A stretch of DNA of 64,000 bases, taken from positions 1,669,001-1,733,000 of the forward strand of contig NZ_CP155567.1 in NCBI RefSeq assembly GCF_039696035.1, read 5' to 3'. The notes under the pieces are model-generated. The model did not search any database. It was given only the letters and a program-made list of their open reading frames with translations, and was not told where the DNA came from. The stretch's first letter is position 1. Every line of letters begins with the position of its first letter. The DNA comes from Microbulbifer sp. SAOS-129_SWC (lineage in GTDB: Bacteria; Pseudomonadota; Gammaproteobacteria; Pseudomonadales; Cellvibrionaceae). Below are positions 9,954 to 19,340 of this stretch, piece by piece. Both the position numbers and the translations under genes were made by a program.

Positions 9954-10134
9954 GAAGTTCACTGTTGATTTGTACCGGAGAATCACGCCGCTCAACTGGG
10001 GCCCATTTCGCGGCTCGATCCGGAGATAACCGGGATCAGGAAACCGTTGGCCTCCATCAGCTTGCCATTGCTGCATGTGTCGATTTCATTGAGCTTTGAC
10101 ATTGATAAGTCTTTTTTTCAACTGTCTGGTTTAT

Positions 10135-10537
10135 TCACCGCTTCACAGCCGCGTTACGAATTGGCTGCCCCAGAGACACGGCTTTCAATACCTCGGAGTC
10201 TTGGACGGCAATAATGCCGTTGACGATGATGTAGGGAATGCCGGTTGGAGGCAGCGTTCCCTTGCCTACAGGTTAGCCGCAATTGTCTTTCACCGTCTCT
10301 GGATCGAAGTTCGTAATATTGGCATCCATGCCCGTCTGGATGCGTCCGCGTACACGCCTGGCGGAAACCATGTCCTCGAGGAATCCCTTCTGGCAGTGGG
10401 ACGCGTCCCGGCGCTGCGCATACCGCGCTGCGTTGATCAAGGCCAGGCACTCGCCGGTGATTCCCGTGCAAGCGCTCTGTACATGATTGGCGATGAGGGG
10501 AACATCATTGACTGCTGTGGGGGCTGAGCCCTTTGCT
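10135..10537 (-). pseudogene. C-terminal remnant of a D-aminoacylase/N-acyl-D-glutamate deacylase-type amidohydrolase
   Basis: Translating the minus strand in one frame from about 10537 gives a tail typical of this amidohydrolase family: GRIQTGMDANITNFDPETV, then an in-frame TAA after DNCG, then TGIPYIIVNGIIAVQDSEVL and a final stop at 10135. Intact relatives run about 480-580 residues; here only the last 130 or so codons survive and the metal-binding N-terminal part is absent. It is a relic of a gene that once lay downstream of the M20 hydrolase on the same strand, suggesting that an acyl-amino-acid utilisation cluster has decayed. Confidence 0.75.
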
Positions 10538-10565
10538 CTTTACGGATGCAGTGGCGTTTTGATGC

Positions 10566-12011
10566 TCATGTTTTAGCGTCGGTGATGCCAAAGTGCTCCA
10601 GTGCACCGTGAATACAGCATTCGTAGCGATCCCTTTCATCCGGCAGCATTTCCCCGCCTGGAGGTTTGGGCAGCTCGTTGAGGCTTTTGTAGGGCTGGCC
10701 CTTCGTCTGCTTCTTGAAGTCTTCCTGTGCCGCTTCGATCAACTCGGGTTGGGTGAACAGGTCAAGACCGGAAGCGGCCATCGACTGGGCGGCCTGTACC
10801 GTGGCTCTGTGGCCGATACTCATGCCGTGACAGGCCGTGCATCCCCACTGGTGCGGGGAAATACCCTGCGGCCAGGCGGCGTAAACCGCGCCCATGGTCG
10901 GCACGCTCCAGCTGACATCGCCCACATCGGATGAGCCGCCGACTTCCACCTTCGACGTGGGCATGCCGGCCATGGCGTCGGCCATGCCCTTTTCCTCCAG
11001 CCCCATTTCCTTTTGGATCGCCTTTGCAAAGGCCTGCTCGTCGTCGGTCCAGTCAATGGGGAAATATCGCTCCATATGGCCATACATGTTTTTAGCGAGC
11101 GGATCGTTGCCGACGACATCCAGTGTGCCGGTGATGAGGGTGACCGTCTCTTTGGTCTGAGTGGAAAGCGCGGCGCCCTTGGCCATGTCTATCAGCCAGT
11201 TCTTGTACTGCGTGACATTTTCCGCGCTGGGGCCCCGGTATCGGACCAGTACCCTGGCGTAATCGGGAATCACGTTGACCGCTACGCCACCGTCGAGAAT
11301 CTGGTAATGCAGCCTGGCCGTCGGCAGCATCTGCTCGCGCATCATATTGGCGGCCACGAGGAAAACCTCCGCTGCGTGTACCGCACTGCGTCCGAGCCAG
11401 GGGGAGACTCCGGCGTGAGCGGTGGTGCCGTTCCATTCCACAATCAAGTCCACCATGGCGGTGGAATGGAAGTTCCATACGGTATTTAACGGACCCGGAT
11501 GATTGTGCAGGCAGGCGTCGAGTCCCTTGAACGCGCCCGCCTGGGCCATGTAATTCTTGCCGGTCATCTTTTCCTCCGCCGGACAGCCGAAGACTTTCAG
11601 GGTGCCGTGGATCTTGTTTTTCTCAAGGTGTGTTTTGAGCGCGATGGCGGCGCCGATGGAGGTGGAACAAATCAGGTTGTGGCCGCAACCGTGACCGTTG
11701 GTATTGCCACTGGGGGCTGGCGTCCTGGTAGGCTGGGTGTCGTTGCCGAGCCCGGGCAGGGCATCGTATTCGACCAGAATACCGATGGTCGGCTTTCCTT
11801 TGCCCCAGGTGGCGATCCACGATGTGTCGAGTCCACCGATACCCCGATCACTGATCTTGAATCCGTATTTTTCCAGTAACGCGGCGGCATACGCCGAGCT
11901 GTGCGTTTCCGTAAAACCGATCTCGGCGAACTCCCAGACATGTCTGGCCAGATCCCATATTTCGTCGGCGATTGCTGTTACTTCGTTGTCGATGCCGGTG
12001 TAGTCAGTCAT
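10566..12011 (-). CDS. M20-family amidohydrolase, AbgB-like
   Basis: The 481-residue protein has the M20D peptidase/amidohydrolase layout. Metal-binding motifs are GHGCGHN (about residue 110), the CPAEEK glutamate pair (about 150) and HNHPG (about 176), followed by a lid/dimerisation domain (about 190-310, with TAHAGVSPWLGRSA) and a C-terminal catalytic half. The closest characterised relative is AbgB, the aminobenzoyl-glutamate hydrolase subunit; other members cleave N-acyl amino acids. No AbgA partner is adjacent. The reaction is inferred to be hydrolysis of an amide bond on an acylated or aromatic amino acid. It sits directly upstream of the amidohydrolase remnant on the same strand. Confidence 0.85.
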   Translation of the reverse strand: MTDYTGIDNEVTAIADEIWDLARHVWEFAEIGFTETHSSAYAAALLEKYGFKISDRGIGGLDTSWIATWGKGKPTIGILVEYDALPGLGNDTQPTRTPAPSGNTNGHGCGHNLICSTSIGAAIALKTHLEKNKIHGTLKVFGCPAEEKMTGKNYMAQAGAFKGLDACLHNHPGPLNTVWNFHSTAMVDLIVEWNGTTAHAGVSPWLGRSAVHAAEVFLVAANMMREQMLPTARLHYQILDGGVAVNVIPDYARVLVRYRGPSAENVTQYKNWLIDMAKGAALSTQTKETVTLITGTLDVVGNDPLAKNMYGHMERYFPIDWTDDEQAFAKAIQKEMGLEEKGMADAMAGMPTSKVEVGGSSDVGDVSWSVPTMGAVYAAWPQGISPHQWGCTACHGMSIGHRATVQAAQSMAASGLDLFTQPELIEAAQEDFKKQTKGQPYKSLNELPKPPGGEMLPDERDRYECCIHGALEHFGITDAKT

Positions 12012-12398
12012 GTTTTCCTCAACACCTACGCGGATAATTCTTGGATGCGAATCAGAATGGCTGTGCCCGAGGCTCTGAAGTTCTCGATCTCTTTCTGCTC
12101 ACCGCGAACGGGTTTCCTTCGAGAGCGGTGGTGCCGGCAAACTTGCCTTCACACCAGCAGCGATATCTCGACCATTAGCGTGGGACCGGTGGCGTGGGCT
12201 GCGCTAATGAATATAGTAGTCATTGGTGCTGGCAATCCCGTCCAGGGCGGTGGGGCCGCGCGCCCGGTTTGGATGACTTATCGAATGGTGTTCAATCGAG
12301 AGGCGGTGCTCGAAGCGGGAACTTTCCTCTGCCGTTCATCCAGTGTATCCAGGAGAATATCAATGGCCTGATCCCCGTTGGCGGGGCGGGGCAGTTTT
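12012..12398. other. Intergenic region, possibly holding gene debris
   Basis: No credible gene is seen in these 390 bases. On the minus strand a short stretch reads ATGPTLMVEISLLV before a stop, faintly like the C-terminus of a RidA-type protein, but it is too short to call. Confidence 0.4.
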
Positions 12399-13078
12399 TT
12401 ATGTTTCTGTCTGTTTGGTCAACAGCCAGTCGGGTACGCGCAGGTCCCAGTAAATTGCAGCGGCACGCAGGAAGAATATAAGCAACATGCAGGACAGACC
12501 GCTTAAGACAGAGGGCTCGCCTGGCAGGAATGCCATAAGGAAGGAATAGGCGATACATCCAATGGTAACCGGTATCGCATAGAGTTCTTTGCGCATCAGG
12601 AGGGTAGGGTTGCCGGAAAGCACATCGCGTAGCAGGCCGCCACCGATGGCGGTGACGACGCCGAGTAGGATTGGGCCCATCGGCATGGCGAAGTTCATCT
12701 CCATGACCTTGTGTGTGGCCTGGATCGCAAACATGGAGACGCCCAGGGCATCCAGGTAAAGCATGCTGCGGTAAGTCTGCCCGCGCGTCATCAACTTATT
12801 GGCGATAAACGCCAGCATGCTTGCGACAATCGCGATCCAGATGTAATTGAGGTCCGAGGCCCAGAAAGCGGGTACGCCCAGAATCACGTCGCGAAGGTTC
12901 CGCCGCCGATTGCGGTAATCACTCCCATCACTGTTGCGCTGAAGAAATCGATGCCCTGGGGCGCAACGGCAGCGACAGCTGTTGCCGCAAAGGCGACGGT
13001 TCCGGCCATGCCCAGCAGGTACTGTAGCTCGTTGATAGTCAATGTTGACCGATCTCCAGAGGCGGGAAGAGTGCCCAT
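12399..13078 (-). pseudogene. TRIC/UPF0126 (YicG-like) channel, broken by a one-base frameshift
   Basis: Two overlapping minus-strand frames together encode one UPF0126 protein. The first (from about 13078, MGTLPASGD...) carries the first repeat, ending GVITAIGGGTFAT and a stop at 12884. The second, in another frame, continues with RDVILGVPAFW and the second repeat (GVVTAIGGGLLRDVLSGNP). Intact members read GGGTLRD without a break, so one base is missing near 12890. Members are trimeric cation channels with two three-helix repeats and a GGG motif in each. No slippery heptamer is visible, so a real mutation or an assembly error is more likely than programmed frameshifting. The start is uncertain (13078, 13105 or 13141). 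Confidence 0.8.
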
Positions 13079-13518
13079 GGCATTGGTGATGCTTCTGCCG
13101 AGCATGCGCAGCGCCCGTAAAGAGGGCGAATGCCTAGCCATTAAATGCACAGTAGCAGGTGTGCCTTCACTGTGACTTCTCTGATCAGGTAATGCGTGTC
13201 GCACCCGGTAAACAGCGGTGTCATTGCCACGGTGATTGCCCGGCTGCCCCGGCGTGGGGAACCAGTGGTCGCGCGGATTTGCGGCGGGACAAATCACTTG
13301 GGAAACCCGTTTCCATTACCTAACCTTCACGTTGAAAAATGCGTCCATTCTGGTTGGTGATCGGGTCGCGCGGTGATAGGGGTGACACTCGATACCGGGA
13401 GTTACCCTGGGCTCGTACCCGCCCATCCAGATCGAACCCGGTCGGTCAATACCGCGTGGGGTGTGGGCGCTGTTTTGGATTGGCGGGGCAGTGCCCCGGA
13501 AGTCGAGGAAACAGTACG
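13079..13518. other. Intergenic region upstream of hdeA
   Basis: About 440 bases between divergent genes. Open frames here lack recognisable content. It should contain the promoters of the TRIC gene and hdeA, but I see no convincing consensus elements. Confidence 0.4.
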
Positions 13519-13866
13519 ATGAAAGCGACACACTATTTGCTTCCTCTGGTTGTTGCCGGTTTGGCGGTGACCAGTGCCGAGGCGGCTCCCAAGAAACCTC
13601 TGGGTAAGTGGACCTGTGAAGACTTTATTGGGCTCGATGATGAGTACAAGCCTAAGGCCGTGTATTGGGCCAGTGCCTATGCCAAAGGCGGGGCGCCCGA
13701 GGATGGCCAGCTGGATATCGAGGGCACGGAGAAAGTGACGCCGTGGCTGGTTGAAGCCTGCCAGAAAGAGCCGAAAGCCTCTTTCTGGATGAAGCTGAAA
13801 GACGGCTGGCACAAAGTCGAATCCGACAGCAAGTCGGAAATGGAAAAGATGAAAAACAAAATGTAG
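13519..13866 (+). CDS. hdeA: HdeA-family periplasmic acid-stress chaperone
   Basis: The protein begins with a short signal peptide (MKATHYLLPLVVAGLAVTSAEA) and a mature part of about 90 residues with the HdeA pattern: WTCEDFIGLDD, WLVEACQKEP, and a Lys-rich tail. The two cysteines should form the family's single disulfide. HdeA is a periplasmic dimer that unfolds at low pH and holds denatured proteins. The ATG at 13519 has GAGGA about 10 bases upstream. It is monocistronic and followed by a hairpin. Confidence 0.85.
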   Translation: MKATHYLLPLVVAGLAVTSAEAAPKKPLGKWTCEDFIGLDDEYKPKAVYWASAYAKGGAPEDGQLDIEGTEKVTPWLVEACQKEPKASFWMKLKDGWHKVESDSKSEMEKMKNKM

Positions 13867-13875
13867 CGGAAAACG

Positions 13876-13901
13876 GATGAGGCCGTATCACCGGCTTCAT
13901 C
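13876..13901 (+). terminator. Hairpin after hdeA
   Basis: GATGAGGCCG and CGGCTTCATC pair over 10 bases (one G-U) around a 6-base loop, 9 bases after the stop codon. There is no T-run, so this is a weak terminator call. Confidence 0.45.
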
Positions 13902-14012
13902 TATCGCCCGCTGTAGAGTCTCTCGATTGATGTGGCCGGAAGATCTCGGGTGTTCCGGCTGTCGTATCGGGGGGCGGGCAAAATGAGCAACCGTGTTGCA
14001 GTGAGGTGCGGT

Positions 14013-14201
14013 ATGCCTTCAATGGAAGAAATTGAAATGGAAAAGCATCGAAAGGCGCTGGACCGGGATGTCGGGAAGCTGATCGATAAATATCTCCGCG
14101 CGATGGAGTGGGACATCCCGGACGTCGATGAAGAAAGAGCGCGGCAGATGATCCTCGATGAGGTGCGGCGCGAAGTCGAGCGGATCGGTGCCTTGCACTG
14201 A
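14013..14201 (+). CDS. Conserved hypothetical small helical protein
   Basis: A 62-residue, charged, probably cytoplasmic protein. Its core (EKHRKALDRDVGKLIDKYL followed by acidic DIPDVDEERAR) looks helical. I chose ATG 14013 because GTGAGG lies 7 bases upstream; an earlier ATG at 13983 has no good site. I recognise no domain. It is convergent with pgaB. Confidence 0.6.
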   Translation: MPSMEEIEMEKHRKALDRDVGKLIDKYLRAMEWDIPDVDEERARQMILDEVRREVERIGALH

Positions 14202-14233
14202 GTGGTCGCCGGTCTGCGGAGCGAATTTCCGGT

Positions 14234-16009
14234 TTACTGCTTGAGCGCGCCCCGTGCGGGAAAGGTGCGGGAGGATACCGCCGGCGCGATCTGCTTGGCC
14301 GCTGGTCTGTCCCGCAACAGGTCCTGGGGATACCAGCCGTAGGCGGTGCCACCGCGCCGCTGGAAGGTCCGCGCGGCGGCTTTCAGTGCCCGCGCATCCG
14401 GCGGGGCCGGCGACCACCAGATAATCCCGACACGCCGTGAAAGGCGGCCGCTGTTGGTGGGATAACGCGCGACGCCGGCGGGGAAGGGCAGCGGCGCAGT
14501 CAGTGCCGCTGGCACGAGGGTCAAGTCGGCCAGCGGCGACGCCCGCAGCAGGCTGTGGTCGGCGGTGCTCAACCAGAACAGCTGCAAGTCCGGGCGTGCC
14601 TGTTCCGCAATGCGGAAAGCCTTGATTGCCAGAGCGTCGGCCGGCGGCCATCGGGATACATCCCGATGCTGGCGGATTTCCCGCACCTGCCAGGGGAGTT
14701 GCGATGCGCTCGCCGCCCGCGCGTCGAGCGCCGGCACATCTTCCAGTAGCAGTCCTTCAAAGGGCACGCGTCGTGCCAGGTCGCGAAACAGCGCCAATAC
14801 CCGCTGCTCGCTGCCGAGTGTCTGCAACGCGCGCCGATGCGGCAGGCGCAGAATGATCTGTACACCGGCGCGCGCGCGCATCTGTGCTGCCAGACGCGAC
14901 AGCAGGTCGCGGCGCATTGGCAGCTGGCTGGTGGGGAACCAGGTCGCGGCCAGGCCACCGTCAACATCGGGCAAGGCGGCGTCGATCACCACGTGGGTAG
15001 CGCCCATGGCCAGCAGTGCTTCGAGTGCCTGGCCAAGGCGGCGATTGGTCTCTGCGGCGCTGGCGCTGTCGAAGTCGGCGGGATCCACCGGCACCAGGCG
15101 GCGGGCGTTGGGCCAGGGATCATGAAATTGCATCGCCTGCACCCACACGCCCAGTTTCGGATTGTCGGTGGGCAGGTAGCGGCTGATCGAGTAGGGCGTG
15201 GGAGCGTCGGGGGTTGGCAGGTGCGAGGGTTCCGGATCCAGCGTGACGTCGTAGCGGTAGCCCAGTTCGGCCGCTACCTCGCGGGTGATCTGGTTGTAGC
15301 GGCCGAAGGGCCAGACGATGGCGCGCGGGGCCTTGCCCAGATGCCGTTGCAGTTGCTGGCGCGAGCGGCGCAGGTCTGCGCGCAGGCGTGCGCGGTAGTC
15401 GGCCTCGCGCTCGTAGCCGCGCCCGGGCGTATATCGTCGTGTTACCGCCGCCGGCAGCCTATTGCCCTGCGGGTTGCCCAACACCTCGCGGTGCAGGTTG
15501 TAACTGTGGGAGGCGAACTCCACCAGGCCGGAGTCCTGCATTTCGCGCGCCTGCGCCCAGGTGATGAAGTGCGCGCGGGGCAGAGTTCGCCCGCCGTAGG
15601 GTACCTGGCTGCCGGCGGGCGCATCCAGCCAGCTGCCGACCACGGCCGCCAGCAGCGGTATACGGTACACCAGCGCCAGCGGGTAGATGCGTGTATAGAG
15701 GCTGCGGTAACCGTCGTCGACGGTGATGAGGATGGCTTTTTCCGGCAGCGGCTTCTCGCCGCGCCGGGCGCGCTCGATGTCGTCCAGGCTTACCGGATTC
15801 CAGCCGTTGCCGGCGAGCCATTCGAAAAAGGTTACCAGGCGGTCGCTACTGACGCCGGCGTCGTCGAGCTGGGCGGGATCGTCGGCGATATCGTGCAGGG
15901 AGACGGTGACAAACTGTTGCGGTGCGCCGGCCGGGCCGGCAGTAACCACCGCAGGCAGTATCAGCAGCAGGAGCGTGTAAATCAGCAGGCGGGCGCGGCG
16001 ATTCGGCAT
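14234..16009 (-). CDS. pgaB: PgaB: poly-beta-1,6-N-acetylglucosamine deacetylase
   Basis: After a signal sequence (LLIYTLLLLILPAVVTAG) comes a polysaccharide deacetylase (CE4) domain (about 35-290) with the metal/catalytic motifs ITVDDGYRS and ASHSYNLH and the WPFGRYN segment. A C-terminal glycoside-hydrolase-like domain (about 310-560) completes the PgaB architecture. The enzyme partly removes acetyl groups from PNAG in the periplasm, which allows export through PgaA. ATG 16009 is two bases after the pgaA stop, so translation is probably coupled; the in-frame TTG at 16015 would overlap pgaA. No lipobox cysteine is seen, unlike E. coli PgaB. Confidence 0.9.
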   Translation of the reverse strand: MPNRRARLLIYTLLLLILPAVVTAGPAGAPQQFVTVSLHDIADDPAQLDDAGVSSDRLVTFFEWLAGNGWNPVSLDDIERARRGEKPLPEKAILITVDDGYRSLYTRIYPLALVYRIPLLAAVVGSWLDAPAGSQVPYGGRTLPRAHFITWAQAREMQDSGLVEFASHSYNLHREVLGNPQGNRLPAAVTRRYTPGRGYEREADYRARLRADLRRSRQQLQRHLGKAPRAIVWPFGRYNQITREVAAELGYRYDVTLDPEPSHLPTPDAPTPYSISRYLPTDNPKLGVWVQAMQFHDPWPNARRLVPVDPADFDSASAAETNRRLGQALEALLAMGATHVVIDAALPDVDGGLAATWFPTSQLPMRRDLLSRLAAQMRARAGVQIILRLPHRRALQTLGSEQRVLALFRDLARRVPFEGLLLEDVPALDARAASASQLPWQVREIRQHRDVSRWPPADALAIKAFRIAEQARPDLQLFWLSTADHSLLRASPLADLTLVPAALTAPLPFPAGVARYPTNSGRLSRRVGIIWWSPAPPDARALKAAARTFQRRGGTAYGWYPQDLLRDRPAAKQIAPAVSSRTFPARGALKQ

Positions 16010-16011
16010 GG

Positions 16012-18060
16012 TCAAAACCTCTGGTCGAAGCCCAGAAACACGCTCCAGGAGTACTCGTAGTTGCCATCGTAGAGGCGGCGTGCAGCCTCGATGCCGTAGT
16101 TCACTTCGCTGCGCGGATCCACTCGCCAGATTTGCGAATAGGTCGCCGAGCCGATGGTGCCGCTACCGTGGTCGCGCTGCCAGTAGCGGCCGGCGTTCAG
16201 TTGCAGCCGTTGCGACAGGCTGCATTCATAGCGGCGCCAGATGCGGTGCTGTATATCCACCCCGACGGTCAGTGAGGCATCGCGGCGCGGATTGAAGTAG
16301 GGCGCATCCAGCAGGCTGTTGCGGGAGGCGTAGAGTTCCGGGCGCAGGAAAATATCCAGTTTGGGTGAGTCGTACACCTTGGTCCCGAATTCCAGCAGCA
16401 GCTGCCGGCGGCGGTTGCCGTCGGTAAAATTTATCGCCGTCACTGCCGCGGACAGGGCGCGGGACTCGTGCCAGGCGTAGAGGGTGGAAAAGGCGGCAGA
16501 GTCCGCGCGCACGCCGGCTTCCAGTGCGCGCAGCGGGGTGTCCAGCGTGTAGCGCTGGGCGTTCCACTCGAAACTCCAGTGGTCGTCCGGCTGCCAGTTC
16601 AGGTTCACGCCGCCGCCCCCCTGGTCGAGCTCGCCGCTGTTGGACCAGGCTGCGGCTTCCAGCGTGACGTCGGGCCAGCGCCCCTCGACACCACCGCCGG
16701 CGCGATTGCGGGTGAGGGTTTTATTGGTGGGCCTGGAGGTGTTGTGGGCCGCCTCGCCAAATATTCTCCAGCGTTCGCCGAGCGGCGGGGAATAGAGACG
16801 CGCAACGGCATTCTGCTCGTCACCATCGGCGTCGGGTCCGCCGCCGTGGGCCAATTTAGGTTGTACCTGCAGGCGCAGTTCCGCCTGGTGATAGGTGTCG
16901 ATATCCCGCTGCAGTCGCCACAGGTGCGTGTTGCCGGGCACCAGGGTGGCCAGGGTTTGCACTTCCGCTTCCGCCGCGCGCCAATAGCGTCGTCGCATCA
17001 GCGAGTCGGCGGTGTCGAGGCGGATTCCCACATCGTCCGGCGCCAGGCTGCGGGCGATCAGCAGCTCTTCGTGGCCGAGGCGCGGCCAGTCGCGCGCGGC
17101 GGCAGCTTCCCCTTTTTCCGCGCGCAGCCAGGCGGCCGCGGGCGCGGCGTCGGCGATGGGCGCTATGCGCCGCCACGCCTCTGCCGGCATATCTCCGTAA
17201 CGGCGCGCCTGAGCCGCCAGCACCTGGTTGTCCAGCCACTCGCTGTTCTGCATTTCCCGGCCGTCGACACCGCCCCGGCGCCAGGCGCTGGCTTCGGCGG
17301 CCAGGGTATCAGCGGTGGCGAAGGCGGCCTCGAAATCCTCCAGTTCAATTTCGGCATAAAATTTTCCCACGCGGGCATTGCGGTCGTGCGGATCCGCCGC
17401 CAGCACTTCGTCGTAGGCCGCCAGTGCGCGGGCGGGATGGCGCAGGGCGAGCATGGCGTCGGCCTGCGCCTCGCGCACATAGGGCGGCAGGGTATCGCCG
17501 GCGGCCTGCAGTATTTCCGCCTGCGCCAGGGCGTCCTGCCAGCGCTCGCGGTCGCGCAGCGCCAGGGTCAGGTCGCGACGCAGGCGCGTAATCAGGCCGC
17601 GATCCCGGGGGGTGGCATTTTCGGCTTCGTCGAGGAGTGATTGGAGGTCGGCGATGGCGGTATCGGTAGCATCGAATCGATGGCGTGGGTCGCTGGTTTC
17701 GACGTGCTCGCCCCAGCGTACTTTCAGCGCCGCCTGGCGGCTGCGGATACCGATGTCGATATCGCCTTCCAGCGCAGCGGCGGCGCCGTAGGGCGCATTC
17801 AGTTCCATGATCACATCAGCGATGGCGCGGCGTATATGCACATTGTCCGGCGCCAGGGCGCGGGCGCGGACCAGGTAGCGCAATGCGGTGTAGTGATCGC
17901 CGTCGCGAAACGCGGCGCGGCCCCGTTCGAGTAGCGCACCGGCGCTGTCGGCGGATGGCGAAGTGGAAGCGTCTGCCGGCGCAGGCGTGGCCGTTGCAGC
18001 ACTTTCCGCCAGAGCTGCGACGGGCAGCGAAAAAATCGCCGCCATCAGCAGAAATTGCAT
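16012..18060 (-). CDS. pgaA: PgaA: outer-membrane PNAG export porin
   Basis: A 682-residue protein with a signal peptide (about 1-18), an Ala/Pro/Ser-rich linker, TPR-like helices (about 40-400, for example ALLERGRAAFRDGDHYTAL and PARALAAYDEVLAADPHDRNAR) and a C-terminal beta-barrel (about 400-682) ending in WSVFLGFDQRF. This is the PgaA layout: periplasmic TPRs bind deacetylated PNAG and PgaB, and the barrel exports the polymer. It is the first gene of a two-gene operon with pgaB. The synthase genes pgaC and pgaD are not present here. Confidence 0.9.
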   Translation of the reverse strand: MQFLLMAAIFSLPVAALAESAATATPAPADASTSPSADSAGALLERGRAAFRDGDHYTALRYLVRARALAPDNVHIRRAIADVIMELNAPYGAAAALEGDIDIGIRSRQAALKVRWGEHVETSDPRHRFDATDTAIADLQSLLDEAENATPRDRGLITRLRRDLTLALRDRERWQDALAQAEILQAAGDTLPPYVREAQADAMLALRHPARALAAYDEVLAADPHDRNARVGKFYAEIELEDFEAAFATADTLAAEASAWRRGGVDGREMQNSEWLDNQVLAAQARRYGDMPAEAWRRIAPIADAAPAAAWLRAEKGEAAAARDWPRLGHEELLIARSLAPDDVGIRLDTADSLMRRRYWRAAEAEVQTLATLVPGNTHLWRLQRDIDTYHQAELRLQVQPKLAHGGGPDADGDEQNAVARLYSPPLGERWRIFGEAAHNTSRPTNKTLTRNRAGGGVEGRWPDVTLEAAAWSNSGELDQGGGGVNLNWQPDDHWSFEWNAQRYTLDTPLRALEAGVRADSAAFSTLYAWHESRALSAAVTAINFTDGNRRRQLLLEFGTKVYDSPKLDIFLRPELYASRNSLLDAPYFNPRRDASLTVGVDIQHRIWRRYECSLSQRLQLNAGRYWQRDHGSGTIGSATYSQIWRVDPRSEVNYGIEAARRLYDGNYEYSWSVFLGFDQRF

Positions 18061-18236
18061 CCATTCAACTCCCGGGCTGTGCGTCAGACGTGCAATTATT
18101 TATATTAGCAGGCGACAGTTAAAAGCCTTTTGTGACAGCGCCGGGCCAGTTCGGCGAAGAACTACACGGCGCCGGCTCGCCGCTGCCGCGGAGCCGATAG
18201 CAAGAGCGCACTGCAAACGAATAATAAGGATCGACC

Positions 18237-19262
18237 ATGAGAATAACCGCCCTGTGTTTACTGATGTCCGCCGCATTTGTCTGCGTCCCGCTGCAGGCGG
18301 CGGAACGCCCTGTCGCCATTGCCATTCACGGGGGTGCCGGCACGATTGAAAAGAGCGCGATGACGCCGGCACAGGAGCGGGCGCATCGCGAAAAATTGCG
18401 CGAGGCGCTGGATCGCGGCTACGCCGTGCTCGAAAAAGGGGGCAGCAGCCTGGATGCGGTGGTGGCGGCGATCACCACGCTGGAGCAGTCGCCGCTGTTC
18501 AATGCGGCCAAAGGTGCCGTCTACACCTTTGACGGCCACCACGAGCTGGACGCGTCGATCATGGATGGCAAGACCCGCCAGGCCGGCGCCGTGGCCGGTG
18601 TACAGCACATCGAGAGCCCGATCAGCCTGGCGCGCCTGGTTATGGAGAAGTCGCCGTTTGTGATGCTGGCCGGTGACGGCGCCGAAGAGTTTGCCCGCTC
18701 CCAGGGTGTGCCGCTGGTGGACAACAAGCTGTTCGATACCAAGCGGCGCTACGAGCAGTTGCAGAAAGCCAAAGACAAGCTCAAACAAGAGCGCAAGGAC
18801 AAGGACTACCAGGCCGCGGTGCAGGCACTGCCGACGCCGTACAAGGTGGGCACGGTCGGCGCCGTGGCGCTGGACAAGTACGGCAATATCGCCGCCGGTA
18901 CGTCCACCGGTGGCATGACCGCCAAGCGCTACGGCCGCATCGGCGATTCGCCGGTAATCGGTGCCGGCACCTTCGCCGACAATGATTCCTGCGCGGTGTC
19001 GGCCACCGGCCACGGCGAGTACTTTATCCGCTACAACGTGGCCGCAGATATCTGCGCGCGGGTCCGCTACCGTGGTGAATCGGTGGCCCAGGCTGCCGAC
19101 GAGGTCATCAACGGTGTGCTGACGCCGGTGGGCGGCACCGGCGGTGTGATCGTGCTGGACCGCAAGGGCAACATCGCCCTCACGTTCAACACTTCAGGCA
19201 TGTACCGCGCCAGCCGCAGTAGCAGCTCGCCGGCGCAGGTGGCAATTTTCAAGGACAACTGA
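18237..19262 (+). CDS. iaaA: Isoaspartyl peptidase/L-asparaginase (Ntn hydrolase), exported
   Basis: The 341-residue protein has a signal peptide (MRITALCLLMSAAFVCVPLQAA), the start of the alpha subunit (AIHGGAGTI), and the self-cleavage site VGTVGAVALD with nucleophile Thr at about residue 206, followed by GTSTGGMTAKRYGRIGDSP and GTGGVIVLD in the beta subunit. The proenzyme cleaves itself before the Thr and hydrolyses isoaspartyl dipeptides and asparagine. A signal peptide places it in the periplasm; several proteobacterial homologues share this feature, whereas E. coli IaaA is cytoplasmic. It is divergent from pgaA. Confidence 0.9.
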   Translation: MRITALCLLMSAAFVCVPLQAAERPVAIAIHGGAGTIEKSAMTPAQERAHREKLREALDRGYAVLEKGGSSLDAVVAAITTLEQSPLFNAAKGAVYTFDGHHELDASIMDGKTRQAGAVAGVQHIESPISLARLVMEKSPFVMLAGDGAEEFARSQGVPLVDNKLFDTKRRYEQLQKAKDKLKQERKDKDYQAAVQALPTPYKVGTVGAVALDKYGNIAAGTSTGGMTAKRYGRIGDSPVIGAGTFADNDSCAVSATGHGEYFIRYNVAADICARVRYRGESVAQAADEVINGVLTPVGGTGGVIVLDRKGNIALTFNTSGMYRASRSSSSPAQVAIFKDN

Positions 19263-19340
19263 GTTGCCCGGCAGGTGTGGCGATGGCGCCCCGGGCCGTG
19301 CTAATTTCTTCCGGTAACCCTCTTTTGCGGAGTGTCGACG

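Noticed and set aside
12012..12398. RidA-like fragment on the minus strand
   Set aside because: Only about a dozen residues are suggestive and they are interrupted by stops.
12880..12905. Programmed frameshift in the TRIC gene
   Set aside because: No slippery heptamer, downstream structure or internal Shine-Dalgarno sequence is seen at the junction.
14837..16060. A 407-residue plus-strand frame opposite pgaB
   Set aside because: It is a high-GC shadow of pgaB; the minus-strand frame has all the PgaB motifs.
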